Positions 23,141 through 31,923 of a DNA stretch of 52,621 nucleotides are shown piece after piece (the stretch's first letter is position 1; each line of letters opens with the position of its first letter). The notes under the pieces are model-generated. The model searched no databases. It was not told where the DNA came from and was given only the letters and a program-made list of their open reading frames with translations. A program made the position numbers and the translations under genes. The DNA is taken from NCBI GenBank assembly GCA_022844165.1, contig JALHMH010000003.1, positions 196,269 through 248,889 on the forward strand. Reading direction: 5' to 3'. This DNA comes from Lysobacterales bacterium (lineage in GTDB: Bacteria; Pseudomonadota; Gammaproteobacteria; Xanthomonadales; SZUA-5).

Positions 23141-25465
23141 GTGATCGACCGTTGGATCAGAGCCGGCGCCGTGGCGTTGGCAGTTTTTTTGGCCGGCTGC
23201 GCCACAGCACCGGAACGACCGGTGGCCGATATCGCACCAAAACCACGACCCGTCCTGCAAGACGAAGACGTTGACGCTGCGCCGGTGGCACCGGTTACCG
23301 CGGAGGTTGCAAAGGACGAGATCACGCCCGGTACGGGCGAGCTGATCAATCTTGCCGCCGCCAAGCGCCCAAATCGCAAGCCACCCGAACAGGGCAAAGC
23401 CAGCCTCAACTTTGCCGACATGCCGATCGCCGATGTGGTCAAGATGATCTTGGGCGACCTGCTCGGCGAGAACTATGTGATTGCGGCGGGAGTCAGCGGC
23501 ACCGTGACTTTTTCCACGGTGCGGCCGGTCACCTCAGAGCAAGCGCTGTCGATCCTCGAAATGTTGCTCAGCTGGAATAACCTCGCATTGGTTTACATCG
23601 ACGGGCAGTATTCGATTGTGCCTGCCGCCAATGCCGTTCGCGGCAATCTGACGCCGCGCGTGGGCTCGCTCGACGGCGCCCGCGGATTTGAGGTCCGCGC
23701 CATCCCGTTGCAGTTCATTGCGCCGACGGAAATGGAGAAGTTGCTGCAGCCTTACGCTCGCGAGGGAGCCATCCTCAAGGCCGACAACGCGCGCAGTTTG
23801 ATTGTTCTGGCAGGTACCCGCCGCGAGCTCGAAAACTACCTGACGACCGTCGAAGTGTTCGATGTCGACTGGATCAAAGGTATGTCGATCGGGCTGATCA
23901 CTTTGGAAGAAGCCGAAGCTAAGGCGCTGGTGCCCGAGCTCGATCAAATCTTCGGCGAAGCCTCTGGCTCGCCGCTCGCCGGGATGTTCCGATTCCTTCC
24001 CATCGAGCGCTTGAACGCCATCCTGGTCATCACGCCGCAGCGACGTTATCTCAACGAGGCGGAGCGCTGGATCGAGCGTCTCGATAAGGGCGGCAACCAG
24101 CCCGGCGTGCGCCTCTACGTCTACGACGTCAAGAACGTCAAGGCAACCGATCTGTCAGATCGCTTGAACGACATTTTCGGTGGCTCTGGCGGTGAATCGA
24201 ATCGCGCCAGAACATCGAATGCCGCAGGATCGCTGGCCCCAGGACTACAGCCGGTTGAGTTGTCGTCTGGCAGTAGCGCACGATTGCGCGGACCCACGGG
24301 CGAACGCATCGAGCCGAACAAGGATGCCAGCAATCCAGGTGGTGCAGCGGCGACCGACGCGGGCGCGCAGCAACGCGCTTTCGCTGCAGCTTCCGCGCCC
24401 GGAGGCGGCGGCGATCAAGGGCTGGCGATCATCGAAGGCGAAGAGATTCGCATCACCGCCGTCGAGGAAAACAACCAGTTGATTATCCGCTCGACGCCAG
24501 GGCAATACGAAGCGATCCGCGGCGCGATCCGTAAACTCGACACCGTACCGTTGCAGGTCCACATCGAAGCACGTCTGCTCGATGTGAGCTTGTCGAACTC
24601 ATTGCAATTTGGCGTGAGCTGGTTTTTTGACGAGGCAGTTGCCAACTTGCCGGTCGACGATGACGATGACGATGACGATGACGATAACAGCGCCGCATCG
24701 GCGCTCAAGGAAGTCTTGGGAACTGCCACTTTTGGTCAGATCGGTGGCGGCGGTAACCGCTGGATATTCAGCGGCAAAAACGCAGCGGCGCTGATCACCT
24801 TCCTGCAAAACGAAACCGACACCAAGGTGCTCTCTGCTCCGTCGGTGCTGGTGCTCAACAACACCGAAGCCTCGATCAACGTCGGTCAGCAGATTCCCGT
24901 CGTCAGCAGTTTTTTCAATCCTATTACGACGCCAGGGACCGGTGGAAGCTCGGTTGGCCAAAGCCAGTTTCAGTTTCGCGATACCGGTATCACGCTCGAG
25001 GTCAAGCCAAGAGTCAATCCAGGTGGGCTCGTTTTTATGGAGATTTCTGCCGAGCAGAGCACGCCGGGTGCGTCGTCCGCGGCGTCCGACTTTGGCGGCA
25101 ACGTGCCCGTCGATCAGCAAACCATCTCGACGGAAATTGCCGTTCAGAGTGGCGACACGGTTCTTCTGGGTGGCCTCATTCAGCAAAACGACAGCCAGTC
25201 GAATGCCGGTGTTCCCGGATTGAAGAACATCCCCATCATCGGTCGCCTCTTCGGCAGCAGCAATACAGACAATTCGCGCAAGGAGCTGCTGGTGTTGATC
25301 ACGCCGACGGTGGTGCGCGGCGGAGAAGAAGCCGCTGAAATCACCGATGAATATAAGCAGCGCTTCCGCGGTTTGGAGCCGCTGCTCCGCGACATGGAAG
25401 AGGCTGAGCGTGCTCGCCTGCAACGCTTGCAAAATGAGAAAGGAGACAATGATGAAAATCCATAA
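23141..25465 (+). CDS. gspD: type II secretion secretin GspD, lipoprotein form
   Basis: Outer-membrane secretin of 774 residues. The GTG at 23141 is preferred over an ATG at 23111. A perfect AAGGAG ends 6 bases before it, and the resulting protein starts with a compact lipoprotein signal (MIDRWIRAGAVALAVFLAGC). The lipobox Cys is about residue 20. N0 begins with ASLNFADMPIADVVKMIL. N1-N3 follow, with a long Gly/Ala/Ser linker in N3 (about 350-430). The secretin domain starts at LQVHIEARLLDVSLSNSLQFG. It ends with VPGLKNIPIIGRLF and ELLVLITPTVV. A ten-aspartate run encoded by a GACGAT repeat lies just inside the secretin domain. Confidence 0.95.
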   Translation: MIDRWIRAGAVALAVFLAGCATAPERPVADIAPKPRPVLQDEDVDAAPVAPVTAEVAKDEITPGTGELINLAAAKRPNRKPPEQGKASLNFADMPIADVVKMILGDLLGENYVIAAGVSGTVTFSTVRPVTSEQALSILEMLLSWNNLALVYIDGQYSIVPAANAVRGNLTPRVGSLDGARGFEVRAIPLQFIAPTEMEKLLQPYAREGAILKADNARSLIVLAGTRRELENYLTTVEVFDVDWIKGMSIGLITLEEAEAKALVPELDQIFGEASGSPLAGMFRFLPIERLNAILVITPQRRYLNEAERWIERLDKGGNQPGVRLYVYDVKNVKATDLSDRLNDIFGGSGGESNRARTSNAAGSLAPGLQPVELSSGSSARLRGPTGERIEPNKDASNPGGAAATDAGAQQRAFAAASAPGGGGDQGLAIIEGEEIRITAVEENNQLIIRSTPGQYEAIRGAIRKLDTVPLQVHIEARLLDVSLSNSLQFGVSWFFDEAVANLPVDDDDDDDDDDNSAASALKEVLGTATFGQIGGGGNRWIFSGKNAAALITFLQNETDTKVLSAPSVLVLNNTEASINVGQQIPVVSSFFNPITTPGTGGSSVGQSQFQFRDTGITLEVKPRVNPGGLVFMEISAEQSTPGASSAASDFGGNVPVDQQTISTEIAVQSGDTVLLGGLIQQNDSQSNAGVPGLKNIPIIGRLFGSSNTDNSRKELLVLITPTVVRGGEEAAEITDEYKQRFRGLEPLLRDMEEAERARLQRLQNEKGDNDENP
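24656..24685 (+). repeat. GACGAT hexanucleotide repeat encoding Asp10 in GspD
   Basis: Five perfect tandem copies of GACGAT give ten consecutive aspartates in frame. Copy-number change would alter length by two residues per unit without breaking the frame. The run sits in a loop after the first secretin-domain strand (LQFGVSWFF). Confidence 0.9.
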
Positions 25466-25934
25466 GCGGCGGGCCTTTCGTGCCGCTTTCCTGATTCTTC
25501 TGGCCGGTGCGTTGGCGGCATGCGCAGGGAACGGGAAACGCAATCCTGAGCCGGCAGGTAGCGCCCCCGCCGGCGGAGAATCGGTTGCCGTCAAGCCAGA
25601 GGACGCTGTCCGAGTGCGTGCTGTCGCGCGGTGGGAGACGCTGATCGATCGTCAGTTCGATAAGGCCTACGACTACCTGTCGCCGGGCTACCGCGAAGTA
25701 CGGCCGAGAGAGGACTACGCCAAAATCATGGGAGGGCGCCCACTGCAATGGACGAACGCGAGATTTGTCTCTGCCACTTGCGAGACCGAGACCTGCGCTG
25801 TCAGTATTGAGGTTCACGCGAACTTCGAAATGCCGGTGATGCGTGTCGGCACGGTTGAAACGCTGACTGTCGTCCAAGAAAATTGGATCTTGAGCGACGG
25901 AGAGTGGTATTTGGTGCCTGCGGCCGACCGGTAA
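25452..25934 (+). CDS. small lipoprotein following the T2SS operon, unknown function
   Basis: A 160-residue protein with a lipoprotein signal (MKIHKRRAFRAAFLILLAGALAAC, lipobox LAAC with Cys at about 24). The mature domain has two cysteines in SATCETETCAVS, probably a disulfide. Its fold-like pattern (VRARWETLIDRQFDKAYDYLSPGYRE ... VQENWILSDGEWYLV) recalls small NTF2-like/SnoaL-type domains. AGGAG at 25441-25445 sits 6 bases before the ATG at 25452. The gene overlaps the gspD end by 14 bp, so it is co-transcribed. It could be a pilotin-like or substrate-handling accessory, which is only inference. Confidence 0.75.
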   Translation: MKIHKRRAFRAAFLILLAGALAACAGNGKRNPEPAGSAPAGGESVAVKPEDAVRVRAVARWETLIDRQFDKAYDYLSPGYREVRPREDYAKIMGGRPLQWTNARFVSATCETETCAVSIEVHANFEMPVMRVGTVETLTVVQENWILSDGEWYLVPAADR

Positions 25935-25992
25935 GGTTGGCAGCGTGCGTAGTGGTTGCACTGCAGTTCAACTTGCATTAGCATCTGTTGCG

Positions 25993-26031
25993 CTCTTGTC
26001 TAGCCTTGCCACAAGAGGGGATGAAATCCCC
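25993..26031 (+). promoter_or_regulatory. 5' leader hairpins upstream of the abundant exported protein
   Basis: CTCTTGT (25993-25999) pairs with ACAAGAG (26011-26017), and GGGGAT (26017-26022) pairs with ATCCCC (26026-26031). They lie 57-95 bases before the ATG at 26088. They may protect or regulate the mRNA, or the first may weakly terminate the T2SS operon. I could not place a convincing promoter in 25935-26075. Confidence 0.35.
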
Positions 26032-26087
26032 CACTGGGAGCGAGGTTAGCCGTAGGCGAAGCCCTGTAGTTGACTAGGAGTGTTGTA

Positions 26088-27746
26088 ATGAAAAAGAACA
26101 CCATGGCGACTGCCATCGTTGCCGGCCTCGCCGGTATCGCTGGTATCGCAAATATTTCCACCGCGGTGAACCTCAATCCGGACGGCGTCGGTCAGGTTCT
26201 CCTGTACCCGTACTACACCGTCAATGGCAACAACCTGACCATCCTGTCGGTGGTGAACACCACCAGCGCTGGTAAGGCCGTCAAGGTCCGCTTCCTCGAC
26301 GCACGTAACTCGCGCGAAGTGTTGGACTTCAACCTGTACCTGTCCGAGTTCGACGTTTGGACGGCGACCATCTTCTCGCAAGCCGACACCGGCCCGGCGA
26401 ACATCACGACGACCGACACCAGCTGCACCGTGCCGGGCATCGAAAGCGGCATCTTCCAGTTGCCGACGCTGCCGAGCGGTCAACGCTTCTTCCCGTTCCG
26501 CACGACGTTCTTCACGGATTACGCGCAGCCGGCACTGACCGATGCGACCCGTACCCGTGACGGTTACGTCGAAATGATCGAGATGGGCTCCATCCCGACC
26601 AACAGCTTCTTCGGCGCCAACCTGACGCACATCAACAATCGTCCGGCCGACTGCGCAACGTTGGAACGCGCTTGGTTGACCAATGGTATCTGGACGGCAA
26701 CTGCTGGCACGGAAGATCTCGAAGCTCCGCTGGGTGGTCTGTTCGGCGCTGCGGCGCTGGTCAACGTTGCTGACGGCACGTTCCTGAATTACAACGCTGA
26801 CGCAATTGATGGTTTCCGTGCAACGCAGATCCACACTGCGCCGGGCTTCGACCTGCCGAACCTGAACAACGCCAACAGCGCTGTCGCCGGTATCGTCACC
26901 AGCTTCGTGTTCGATCGCGGTCGTTTGATCACATCCAACTGGCGTACGACCCCAGCCGCCACGCCGGATACCGCTGTCAATGCTCAGCCGGTTGACGCAG
27001 TTTCGGCAGTTCTGATGCGCGAAGCCGTGTTCAATGAATACGCTGTCGATGCCGATTTGCGTGCAGCTACAGAATGGGTGGTCACCTTCCCAACCCGTCG
27101 TTTCTACGTCCGCTCCGCGCCGTTGGGTTCGACCGGTGGCACGATCGCTCCGTTCACGATGGGTTTTGCCAACGGCCCGATCGGCTCGGCACTGGGCAAT
27201 GCTGGTTGCGAGCGCGTTTCGCCGCGCATCTACAACCGTGAAGAAGACACGTTTAATGTGTTCGACTTCTCGCCATCGACCGGTCAAGCTCAGTTGTGCT
27301 GGGAAGCGAACCCGTTGTGGTTCTCGCGCACCCCGCCAGGCATTGCTTCGCGCACACCGATCTTCGGCGCTCCTGGTCTCCAGGGCACGGGCACCGCGAC
27401 CGTTGGTCCGTTGTGGACTGGCGTTCCGACCTTCCTGCAGCTGTTTGGCATTATCCAGAAAACCTTCCAAAACGGTTGGTTCTGGTTGGGCTTCTACGAC
27501 CTGAACGCGTTCAGCCCGGCCGGTATCCCGACCCCGCTGAATCGTCCGCAGTTGGTGGAAACCACACTGCCGACCGGCCAAGCTGACCGTTTCTTTGGTC
27601 TGCCGGCCACCGGCTTCTGGGCACTGCGCGTTGAGAACAACAACGCTCGTCCCGGTGTGCAGGGCTTCTACGGTGGCGCCTACCCGCACCGCGCATCACG
27701 CGCTTGCTACAAGGGTGCGTTCGCTGCATCGGCCCCATGCGATTGA
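26088..27746 (+). CDS. exported protein of unknown function, probably highly expressed
   Basis: A 552-residue protein with a Sec signal peptide (MKKNTMATAIVAGLAGIAGI..., cleavage near ISTA/VNL). The mature N-terminus, VNLNPDGVGQVLLYPYYTVN, resembles a family of uncharacterised proteobacterial surface proteins with NPDGxGQ..YPYYT. The domain is rich in beta strands and asparagine; SVVNTTSAGKAVKVRFLDAR suggests a beta-sandwich. AGGAG stands 7 bases before the ATG. Codon choice is strongly biased, to the point that the antisense strand stays open almost throughout. A strong intrinsic terminator follows. Together these suggest high expression. It lies directly behind the T2SS operon and could be a substrate (inference). 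Function is unknown. Confidence 0.8.
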   Translation: MKKNTMATAIVAGLAGIAGIANISTAVNLNPDGVGQVLLYPYYTVNGNNLTILSVVNTTSAGKAVKVRFLDARNSREVLDFNLYLSEFDVWTATIFSQADTGPANITTTDTSCTVPGIESGIFQLPTLPSGQRFFPFRTTFFTDYAQPALTDATRTRDGYVEMIEMGSIPTNSFFGANLTHINNRPADCATLERAWLTNGIWTATAGTEDLEAPLGGLFGAAALVNVADGTFLNYNADAIDGFRATQIHTAPGFDLPNLNNANSAVAGIVTSFVFDRGRLITSNWRTTPAATPDTAVNAQPVDAVSAVLMREAVFNEYAVDADLRAATEWVVTFPTRRFYVRSAPLGSTGGTIAPFTMGFANGPIGSALGNAGCERVSPRIYNREEDTFNVFDFSPSTGQAQLCWEANPLWFSRTPPGIASRTPIFGAPGLQGTGTATVGPLWTGVPTFLQLFGIIQKTFQNGWFWLGFYDLNAFSPAGIPTPLNRPQLVETTLPTGQADRFFGLPATGFWALRVENNNARPGVQGFYGGAYPHRASRACYKGAFAASAPCD

Positions 27747-27773
27747 TCTGATCGCTTGATGTTAAGGTAAGTC

Positions 27774-27805
27774 GAAAGAGGGGGCTTCGCCCCCTCTTTC
27801 TTTTT
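27774..27805 (+). terminator. strong rho-independent terminator
   Basis: GAAAGAGGGGGC (27774-27785) pairs perfectly with GCCCCCTCTTTC (27789-27800) across a TTC loop. It is followed by a T-rich run (TTTCTTTTT, 27797-27805). It lies 27 bp after the stop of the exported-protein gene. Confidence 0.92.
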
Positions 27806-28053
27806 GGGGGGCAGCGCAGCGGCTTTCTTTGGGGCGAAGATCCCAGCTAAACGTACTCCATTTTGAACTGACCCGTGCGCTGGACCTGGTGCTTGACATG
27901 GCCACCGGCGACTTCAATGCGTTCCAGCCCAACCATCACGCTGCCGAATGCTTCAACTTGAGTGAACAGACTGGTTCCCGTCGCAACGAAAATCAGTAAA
28001 CCGGCGCAATATCTGAGGTAGCATCTCCTCAACAGTTGTGACGGATATGAGAA
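27806..28053. other. intergenic stretch before the secreted paralogue pair
   Basis: About 250 bp without a supported gene. A minus-strand frame ending at 27847 (its last residues read GQFKMEYV) has a protein-like feel but no recognisable family or start; it may be a gene remnant. A short symmetry, TGAGG...CCTCA, at about 28014-28030 lies 25-40 bases before the next ATG. Confidence 0.35.
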
Positions 28054-28959
28054 ATGACTAGAAGTTCGATCATCGGTTTGCTGTCGCTGATTGCGGTTCC
28101 TGCATGCGCGCAAAACCTGATTCTCGACAGCGTGCCGGCCATCCAGCTCTCGACGTCATCGACGCAAAGCGCGGTGCAAATCGATCCCGCTACCGGGAAC
28201 GTTACGGTTCGCTCCCAAGTGGGTAACTTAACGAGCTGCACTGGAAGCGCGCCGAGTCCACCCGTGATCAACACGTTCCAACCGAACGTCTCGTCGGTTA
28301 CACCAAACTCGCCTTTTTCACTCTCCTGGACGTCCACGAATGCGACGTCCTGTTCACCTTCTCTGGGCACGACTACTTGGGGCGGCCTGGGTACATTACC
28401 GACCAACGGTACTCAGCCACTCACCGCACCGGCTTCGACCGGAAATATTACGTTCAGACTGACCTGCACAAACGGAACGTCCAGCGTAAGTCGCGATACA
28501 ACCATCGAAGTGAGCTCGGGCGGCGGTGGCGGAAACTGCACGCCACCGGTCCCAACCATCAATGAAGCCACTTGGTCCGGAATCTTCAACGGTCAGCCGT
28601 TTCCGCTGAACAATCCGACGACCATCAATATTTCGTCCGGCGCGATTGAGGCCATCAGTTTTGTCGCCAGCGGTTCCATTCAGCCATTCGGCTTCTTCAC
28701 ATCGCAGGGCGCCGCTTTGGGTAACGTCCGCGCGTCGATATCCACGGTGCGAGGCTGCTTCACGGCGGCATCGTTAGGATCCAACTGCCTCCAAGATTTC
28801 CAGAACCAAGTTGGCTTGTCGTGGCAGGCTGGCGGATCGAGCGCTGTTGCTTGCGTGTTAAATGTCGGCACAACCTATTACCTGAATTTGCAGGGCGACG
28901 CGGCTTGCGGTAACTGCACGCGGGAATTTGATTCACAAGTGCAGCCAGATGGCGGCTAG
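28054..28959 (+). CDS. secreted protein with Ig-like domain, paralogue 1
   Basis: A 301-residue protein with a signal peptide cleaved near ACAQ/NLILD. The mature N-terminus is NLILDSVPAIQLSTSSTQSAVQIDPATGNVTVRS. A central Ig/PKD-like beta-sandwich follows (about 75-165: PPVINTFQPNVSSVTPNSPF, LSWTSTNATSCSPS, ITFRLTCTNGTSS). A Cys-containing C-terminal domain (about 175-300) ends AACGNCTREFDS. Thr/Ser-rich with several paired cysteines, it looks like an extracellular protein. It shares its whole layout with the next gene. No enzymatic motif was found. It is a candidate for the adjacent T2SS. Confidence 0.75.
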   Translation: MTRSSIIGLLSLIAVPACAQNLILDSVPAIQLSTSSTQSAVQIDPATGNVTVRSQVGNLTSCTGSAPSPPVINTFQPNVSSVTPNSPFSLSWTSTNATSCSPSLGTTTWGGLGTLPTNGTQPLTAPASTGNITFRLTCTNGTSSVSRDTTIEVSSGGGGGNCTPPVPTINEATWSGIFNGQPFPLNNPTTINISSGAIEAISFVASGSIQPFGFFTSQGAALGNVRASISTVRGCFTAASLGSNCLQDFQNQVGLSWQAGGSSAVACVLNVGTTYYLNLQGDAACGNCTREFDSQVQPDGG

Positions 28960-29181
28960 TGAAGTGTTGACAAGCCGCAGGCGTCGAGACGAACATCCGG
29001 CGGTTGCACCGCTGGATCTGTAGTGCGGCATTTGAGTTTCGACACGTACCTTGGCGAGAGAGGCCAACGATACAGGTCGGCTTAAGGTCAAGTCTGGCCA
29101 GCAGATGATTTTCGCGCGTGAGCCGTTTTTCCAACTTGCATCGCGTCGAATGTCATCGTCCTTATCACACACGCTCAAACC
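28960..29181. other. 222-bp spacer between the two secreted paralogues
   Basis: No gene, terminator-like hairpin or clear promoter was recognised. The sequence upstream of each paralogue is not obviously conserved, although the genes are. Confidence 0.3.
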
Positions 29182-30078
29182 ATGCGCCGACTCGTCGCTT
29201 TCTTACTGCTTCCGCACATCTGCCTGGCGCAGAACCTTCTGTTGGACACCGTGCCTGCAATTCCACTCACACAATCGACAACCACCAGCGCGGTGCAGCT
29301 CGATCCCCTCACCGGAAACATCACGGTTCGTTCCGCAGCCGGAAACCTGATGCAGTGCACCGCAACAACGCCGAATCCGCCGATCATCACCAGCTTTCAA
29401 GCCAGTGCAGGAACAGTGACGCCGTCATCGCCATTCAGCCTGACCTGGACATCGACGAATGCGACCTCCTGCACGCCCTCAGGTGGGGCCGGAACAGGTT
29501 GGACGAGTACAACGCAACTGGCCCCGAACGGCACTGCAAATTTGACAGCTCCGGCTCAGCAGGGCACGATCAACTTCACGTTGGTCTGTACCAATGGATC
29601 GGTCAACAGCTCACCCAGCCAGACCAACATTCAAGTAGCGACTGCCACTTGCACGCCACCCGCAAGTGTGAATCCATCGAGTTGGGAAGCATTCTTCAAC
29701 GCTCAAGTATGGCCAAGAGCCAATGCAACCAACGTCGACCTTAGCGAGCAAATCACCGCGTTGAGCTTTACCGCCTCGGCCAGCGTCGCACAGAACGGAA
29801 TCATGCAGGCAACGAACCCCAACGGTCAGCCCGGTAACGTTCGCTTCTCCATTTCGACCACCCCAGGGTGCTTTACCGCCGCTTTGCTGGGGCCAAACTG
29901 CGTGGTCGATTTTTTCCCGCTACCCGCTCTGAGTTGGCAAATCGGAGGCACTCCTGGCGCTGCCTGCCAACTGACGCAGGGAACCACGTATCACTTCAAC
30001 ATGCAGGGCGATGCAGCGTGCGGTGCAAGTTGCTCAAGGCAATTCCAATCGAGTACCAAAGTGCCGGATGAGCAATAG
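29182..30078 (+). CDS. secreted protein with Ig-like domain, paralogue 2
   Basis: A 298-residue paralogue of the protein at 28054. The signal peptide is MRRLVAFLLLPHICLAQ. The mature start NLLLDTVPAIPLTQSTTTSAVQLDP runs parallel to that of its neighbour. The Ig-like domain keeps ITSFQASAGTVTPSSPF, LTWTSTNATSCTPS and INFTLVCTNGS. The C-terminal domain keeps ISTTPGCFTAALLGPNC and GDAACGASCSRQF. The pair arose by tandem duplication and has diverged through most positions, with cysteines and the NATSC core kept. No terminal IPTL-CTERM or LPXTG-like sorting signal is present. Function is unknown. Confidence 0.75.
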   Translation: MRRLVAFLLLPHICLAQNLLLDTVPAIPLTQSTTTSAVQLDPLTGNITVRSAAGNLMQCTATTPNPPIITSFQASAGTVTPSSPFSLTWTSTNATSCTPSGGAGTGWTSTTQLAPNGTANLTAPAQQGTINFTLVCTNGSVNSSPSQTNIQVATATCTPPASVNPSSWEAFFNAQVWPRANATNVDLSEQITALSFTASASVAQNGIMQATNPNGQPGNVRFSISTTPGCFTAALLGPNCVVDFFPLPALSWQIGGTPGAACQLTQGTTYHFNMQGDAACGASCSRQFQSSTKVPDEQ

Positions 30079-30240
30079 CGATTTGCCACAAAAACACGCC
30101 GGCCGGCTCCAGGCAGGATGGCCGAGCGCGCAGCGGCGCTTTGGAGCGATGTGCGGGAACTATCCGGTTGCGCACGCATCGAATCGCCTTGCGCGATCAG
30201 ACTGATCAAAACGATGAACCACCTTCAAGGACGAAAAGCA

Positions 30241-31149
30241 ATGCGTAACCTCTCGCCGCTACTGATTCTGGCCTTCTTCTGCCTACCGGCAAATTCACAA
30301 ACCGCCTGCGAAGGCATGGACTGCCCACTGGCCATCCGCGGCACTGCGACAGTTACGGTAGCCGATCTGGTTGCAAAGCTCGATTCCATTGAGGCGCGGC
30401 ATCGCCCGTTGCTGTTGTCGGACGGCAAACAACTGGAGAACATCGTCGAGAACATGCTGCTGCAGCGACAGATTGCGCAAGACTTGAAGGCAACCGAACT
30501 CGAGTCGGACCCGGTCATGGTGGCGAAGTTGCAGCAGGCGCGAGACGCTGTTCTTTCCGTTGCGCGCCTCGACGAGATTCGCGCCGCACGGCTGCCAAAG
30601 AACTTCGACGCGTTGGCGCGCGAGCACTTTCTGATCAGCAAAGCCGACTACATTGAACCGCGATCGGTCCGCGTTCGGCATCTGTTGATTGCCACGGAGA
30701 AGCGCACCGACGCTGAGGCATTGGAACTTGCGACGGAGATCGCCAGGCGTCTGCCGCTCAATGACCAGGAGGCATTCGCTAAGGCTGTGGTCGAGTCCTC
30801 GGAGGATCCGGGTAAAGCGAGCAACCAGGGCGAGTACCTGGTGGCAGAAGGCAATACTCAATACGATCCCGCATTTAGCACAGCGTCGCTCGGGCTCGTT
30901 CGAGTGGGCTCAATGACCACGCCGGTCAAATCGCAGTTCGGATATCACCTGATTCAATTGTTGGAGGACAAGCCGGCGCGGCAAATGACCTTCGAAGAAG
31001 CCAAACCGCAGCTCGTCGCCATTGTCAGCGGCGATGCCCGTCGTCGCATCGTGAGTGAGTATCGCAATGAGCTCAGCATTGCTGGCGATCTGAAGATCTA
31101 CCCGGAGAATTTGCCGCAGGTCGACAAGCTGATCGAAGGGCGGCAGTAG
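30241..31149 (+). CDS. periplasmic parvulin-type peptidyl-prolyl isomerase
   Basis: A 302-residue protein with a signal peptide (MRNLSPLLILAFFCLPANSQ). A helical N-terminal region with an internal helix pair (about 35-120, SurA/PpiD-like chaperone part) precedes a parvulin domain (about 140-245: VRVRHLLIATEKRTDAEALE ... QFGYHLIQLLEDKPA). The GQFG-type motif is present as KSQFGYHLIQL. AAGGA stands 9 bases before the ATG at 30241; an upstream ATG at 30214 has no ribosome-binding site. It lies after two exported Cys/Pro-containing proteins, so it may assist their folding (inference). The polysaccharide exporter genes start 12 bp later. Confidence 0.85.
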   Translation: MRNLSPLLILAFFCLPANSQTACEGMDCPLAIRGTATVTVADLVAKLDSIEARHRPLLLSDGKQLENIVENMLLQRQIAQDLKATELESDPVMVAKLQQARDAVLSVARLDEIRAARLPKNFDALAREHFLISKADYIEPRSVRVRHLLIATEKRTDAEALELATEIARRLPLNDQEAFAKAVVESSEDPGKASNQGEYLVAEGNTQYDPAFSTASLGLVRVGSMTTPVKSQFGYHLIQLLEDKPARQMTFEEAKPQLVAIVSGDARRRIVSEYRNELSIAGDLKIYPENLPQVDKLIEGRQ

Positions 31150-31161
31150 GTCCTCCACGTT

Positions 31162-31923
31162 GTGGCGCTGTTCTGGCACTTCCTGCTACGCGATATTCGC
31201 TCGCGATACCTGGGCAGTCTGACGGGTCTGCTCTGGGCCGTGCTCCACCCGGCGCTACAACTTCTTTTGTACGCTACGGTGTTCCAACACATTTTCAAGG
31301 CGCGGGTCGTTGGTGCGGAATCGCACGGATTTGTCGCTTTCGTCGGTGTCGGATTCTGGGCGTGGGTGTTGTTCGCGGAGAGTTCGTCGCGTGCGACGAC
31401 GGCGGTGCTCGATCAGGCGGCGTTGATCGGGAAGGTCAAGCTATCTGCGCAGATGCTGGTCACCGCGAGTGTCTGCGGGACGGCCGCTGTGCACCTCTTC
31501 GGTTACACGGTAGCGCTGATTATTCTGGCGGCGTCAGGGACCGCGATGCACTGGCAGGGTGCGCTGCTGGTGCCGTTGGTGATTGCTATGCTGTTGTTGC
31601 TGACCCTGGGTTTCGCCTACCTGTTGAGCGCGATACAGGTTTTCATCCGCGATCTGGCGCAGATCATCAGTCAGGTACTGGCGTTTTGGTTCTTCCTGAC
31701 GCCGGTGGTCTACTCGCGGGAAATGCTGCCGGCATTCGCACGCGAATGGATGGCCTGGAACCCGCTCACCTACTATCCGGAACGATTGCGGCAACTGTTG
31801 CTCGACGGCGAATTGGCTTTCGGTGCGGCTGATGCGTATGCGTTGCTGATTGCATTCCTCGTCTTTGCGATCGGAACATTTGCTTTCCGTCGCTTGCAGC
31901 GCCACTTCGAGGATTTCCTGTGA
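31162..31923 (+). CDS. wzm: polysaccharide ABC exporter permease (Wzm type)
   Basis: A 253-residue ABC-2 family permease with six membrane segments. The N-terminal amphipathic RDIRSRYLGSLTGLLWAVLHP motif is diagnostic for O-antigen/teichoic acid exporters. The PVVYSREMLP...NPLTYYPERLRQLLL segment is the usual periplasmic helix region. It exports undecaprenyl-linked glycan across the inner membrane together with the next gene's ATPase. The start is GTG at 31162. The stop overlaps the ATPase start (GTGA). Confidence 0.92.
   Translation: MALFWHFLLRDIRSRYLGSLTGLLWAVLHPALQLLLYATVFQHIFKARVVGAESHGFVAFVGVGFWAWVLFAESSSRATTAVLDQAALIGKVKLSAQMLVTASVCGTAAVHLFGYTVALIILAASGTAMHWQGALLVPLVIAMLLLLTLGFAYLLSAIQVFIRDLAQIISQVLAFWFFLTPVVYSREMLPAFAREWMAWNPLTYYPERLRQLLLDGELAFGAADAYALLIAFLVFAIGTFAFRRLQRHFEDFL

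Noticed and set aside
26046..27689. A 547-codon open frame on the minus strand opposite the abundant exported protein
   Set aside because: It mirrors the strongly biased codons of the sense gene, has no family resemblance, and the sense gene has a signal peptide, an ideal ribosome-binding site and a terminator.
27847..28113. Possible 88-residue minus-strand protein ending GQFKMEYV
   Set aside because: It looks somewhat protein-like but overlaps the signal-peptide start of the secreted paralogue, has no ribosome-binding site and matches no family I know; at most a remnant.
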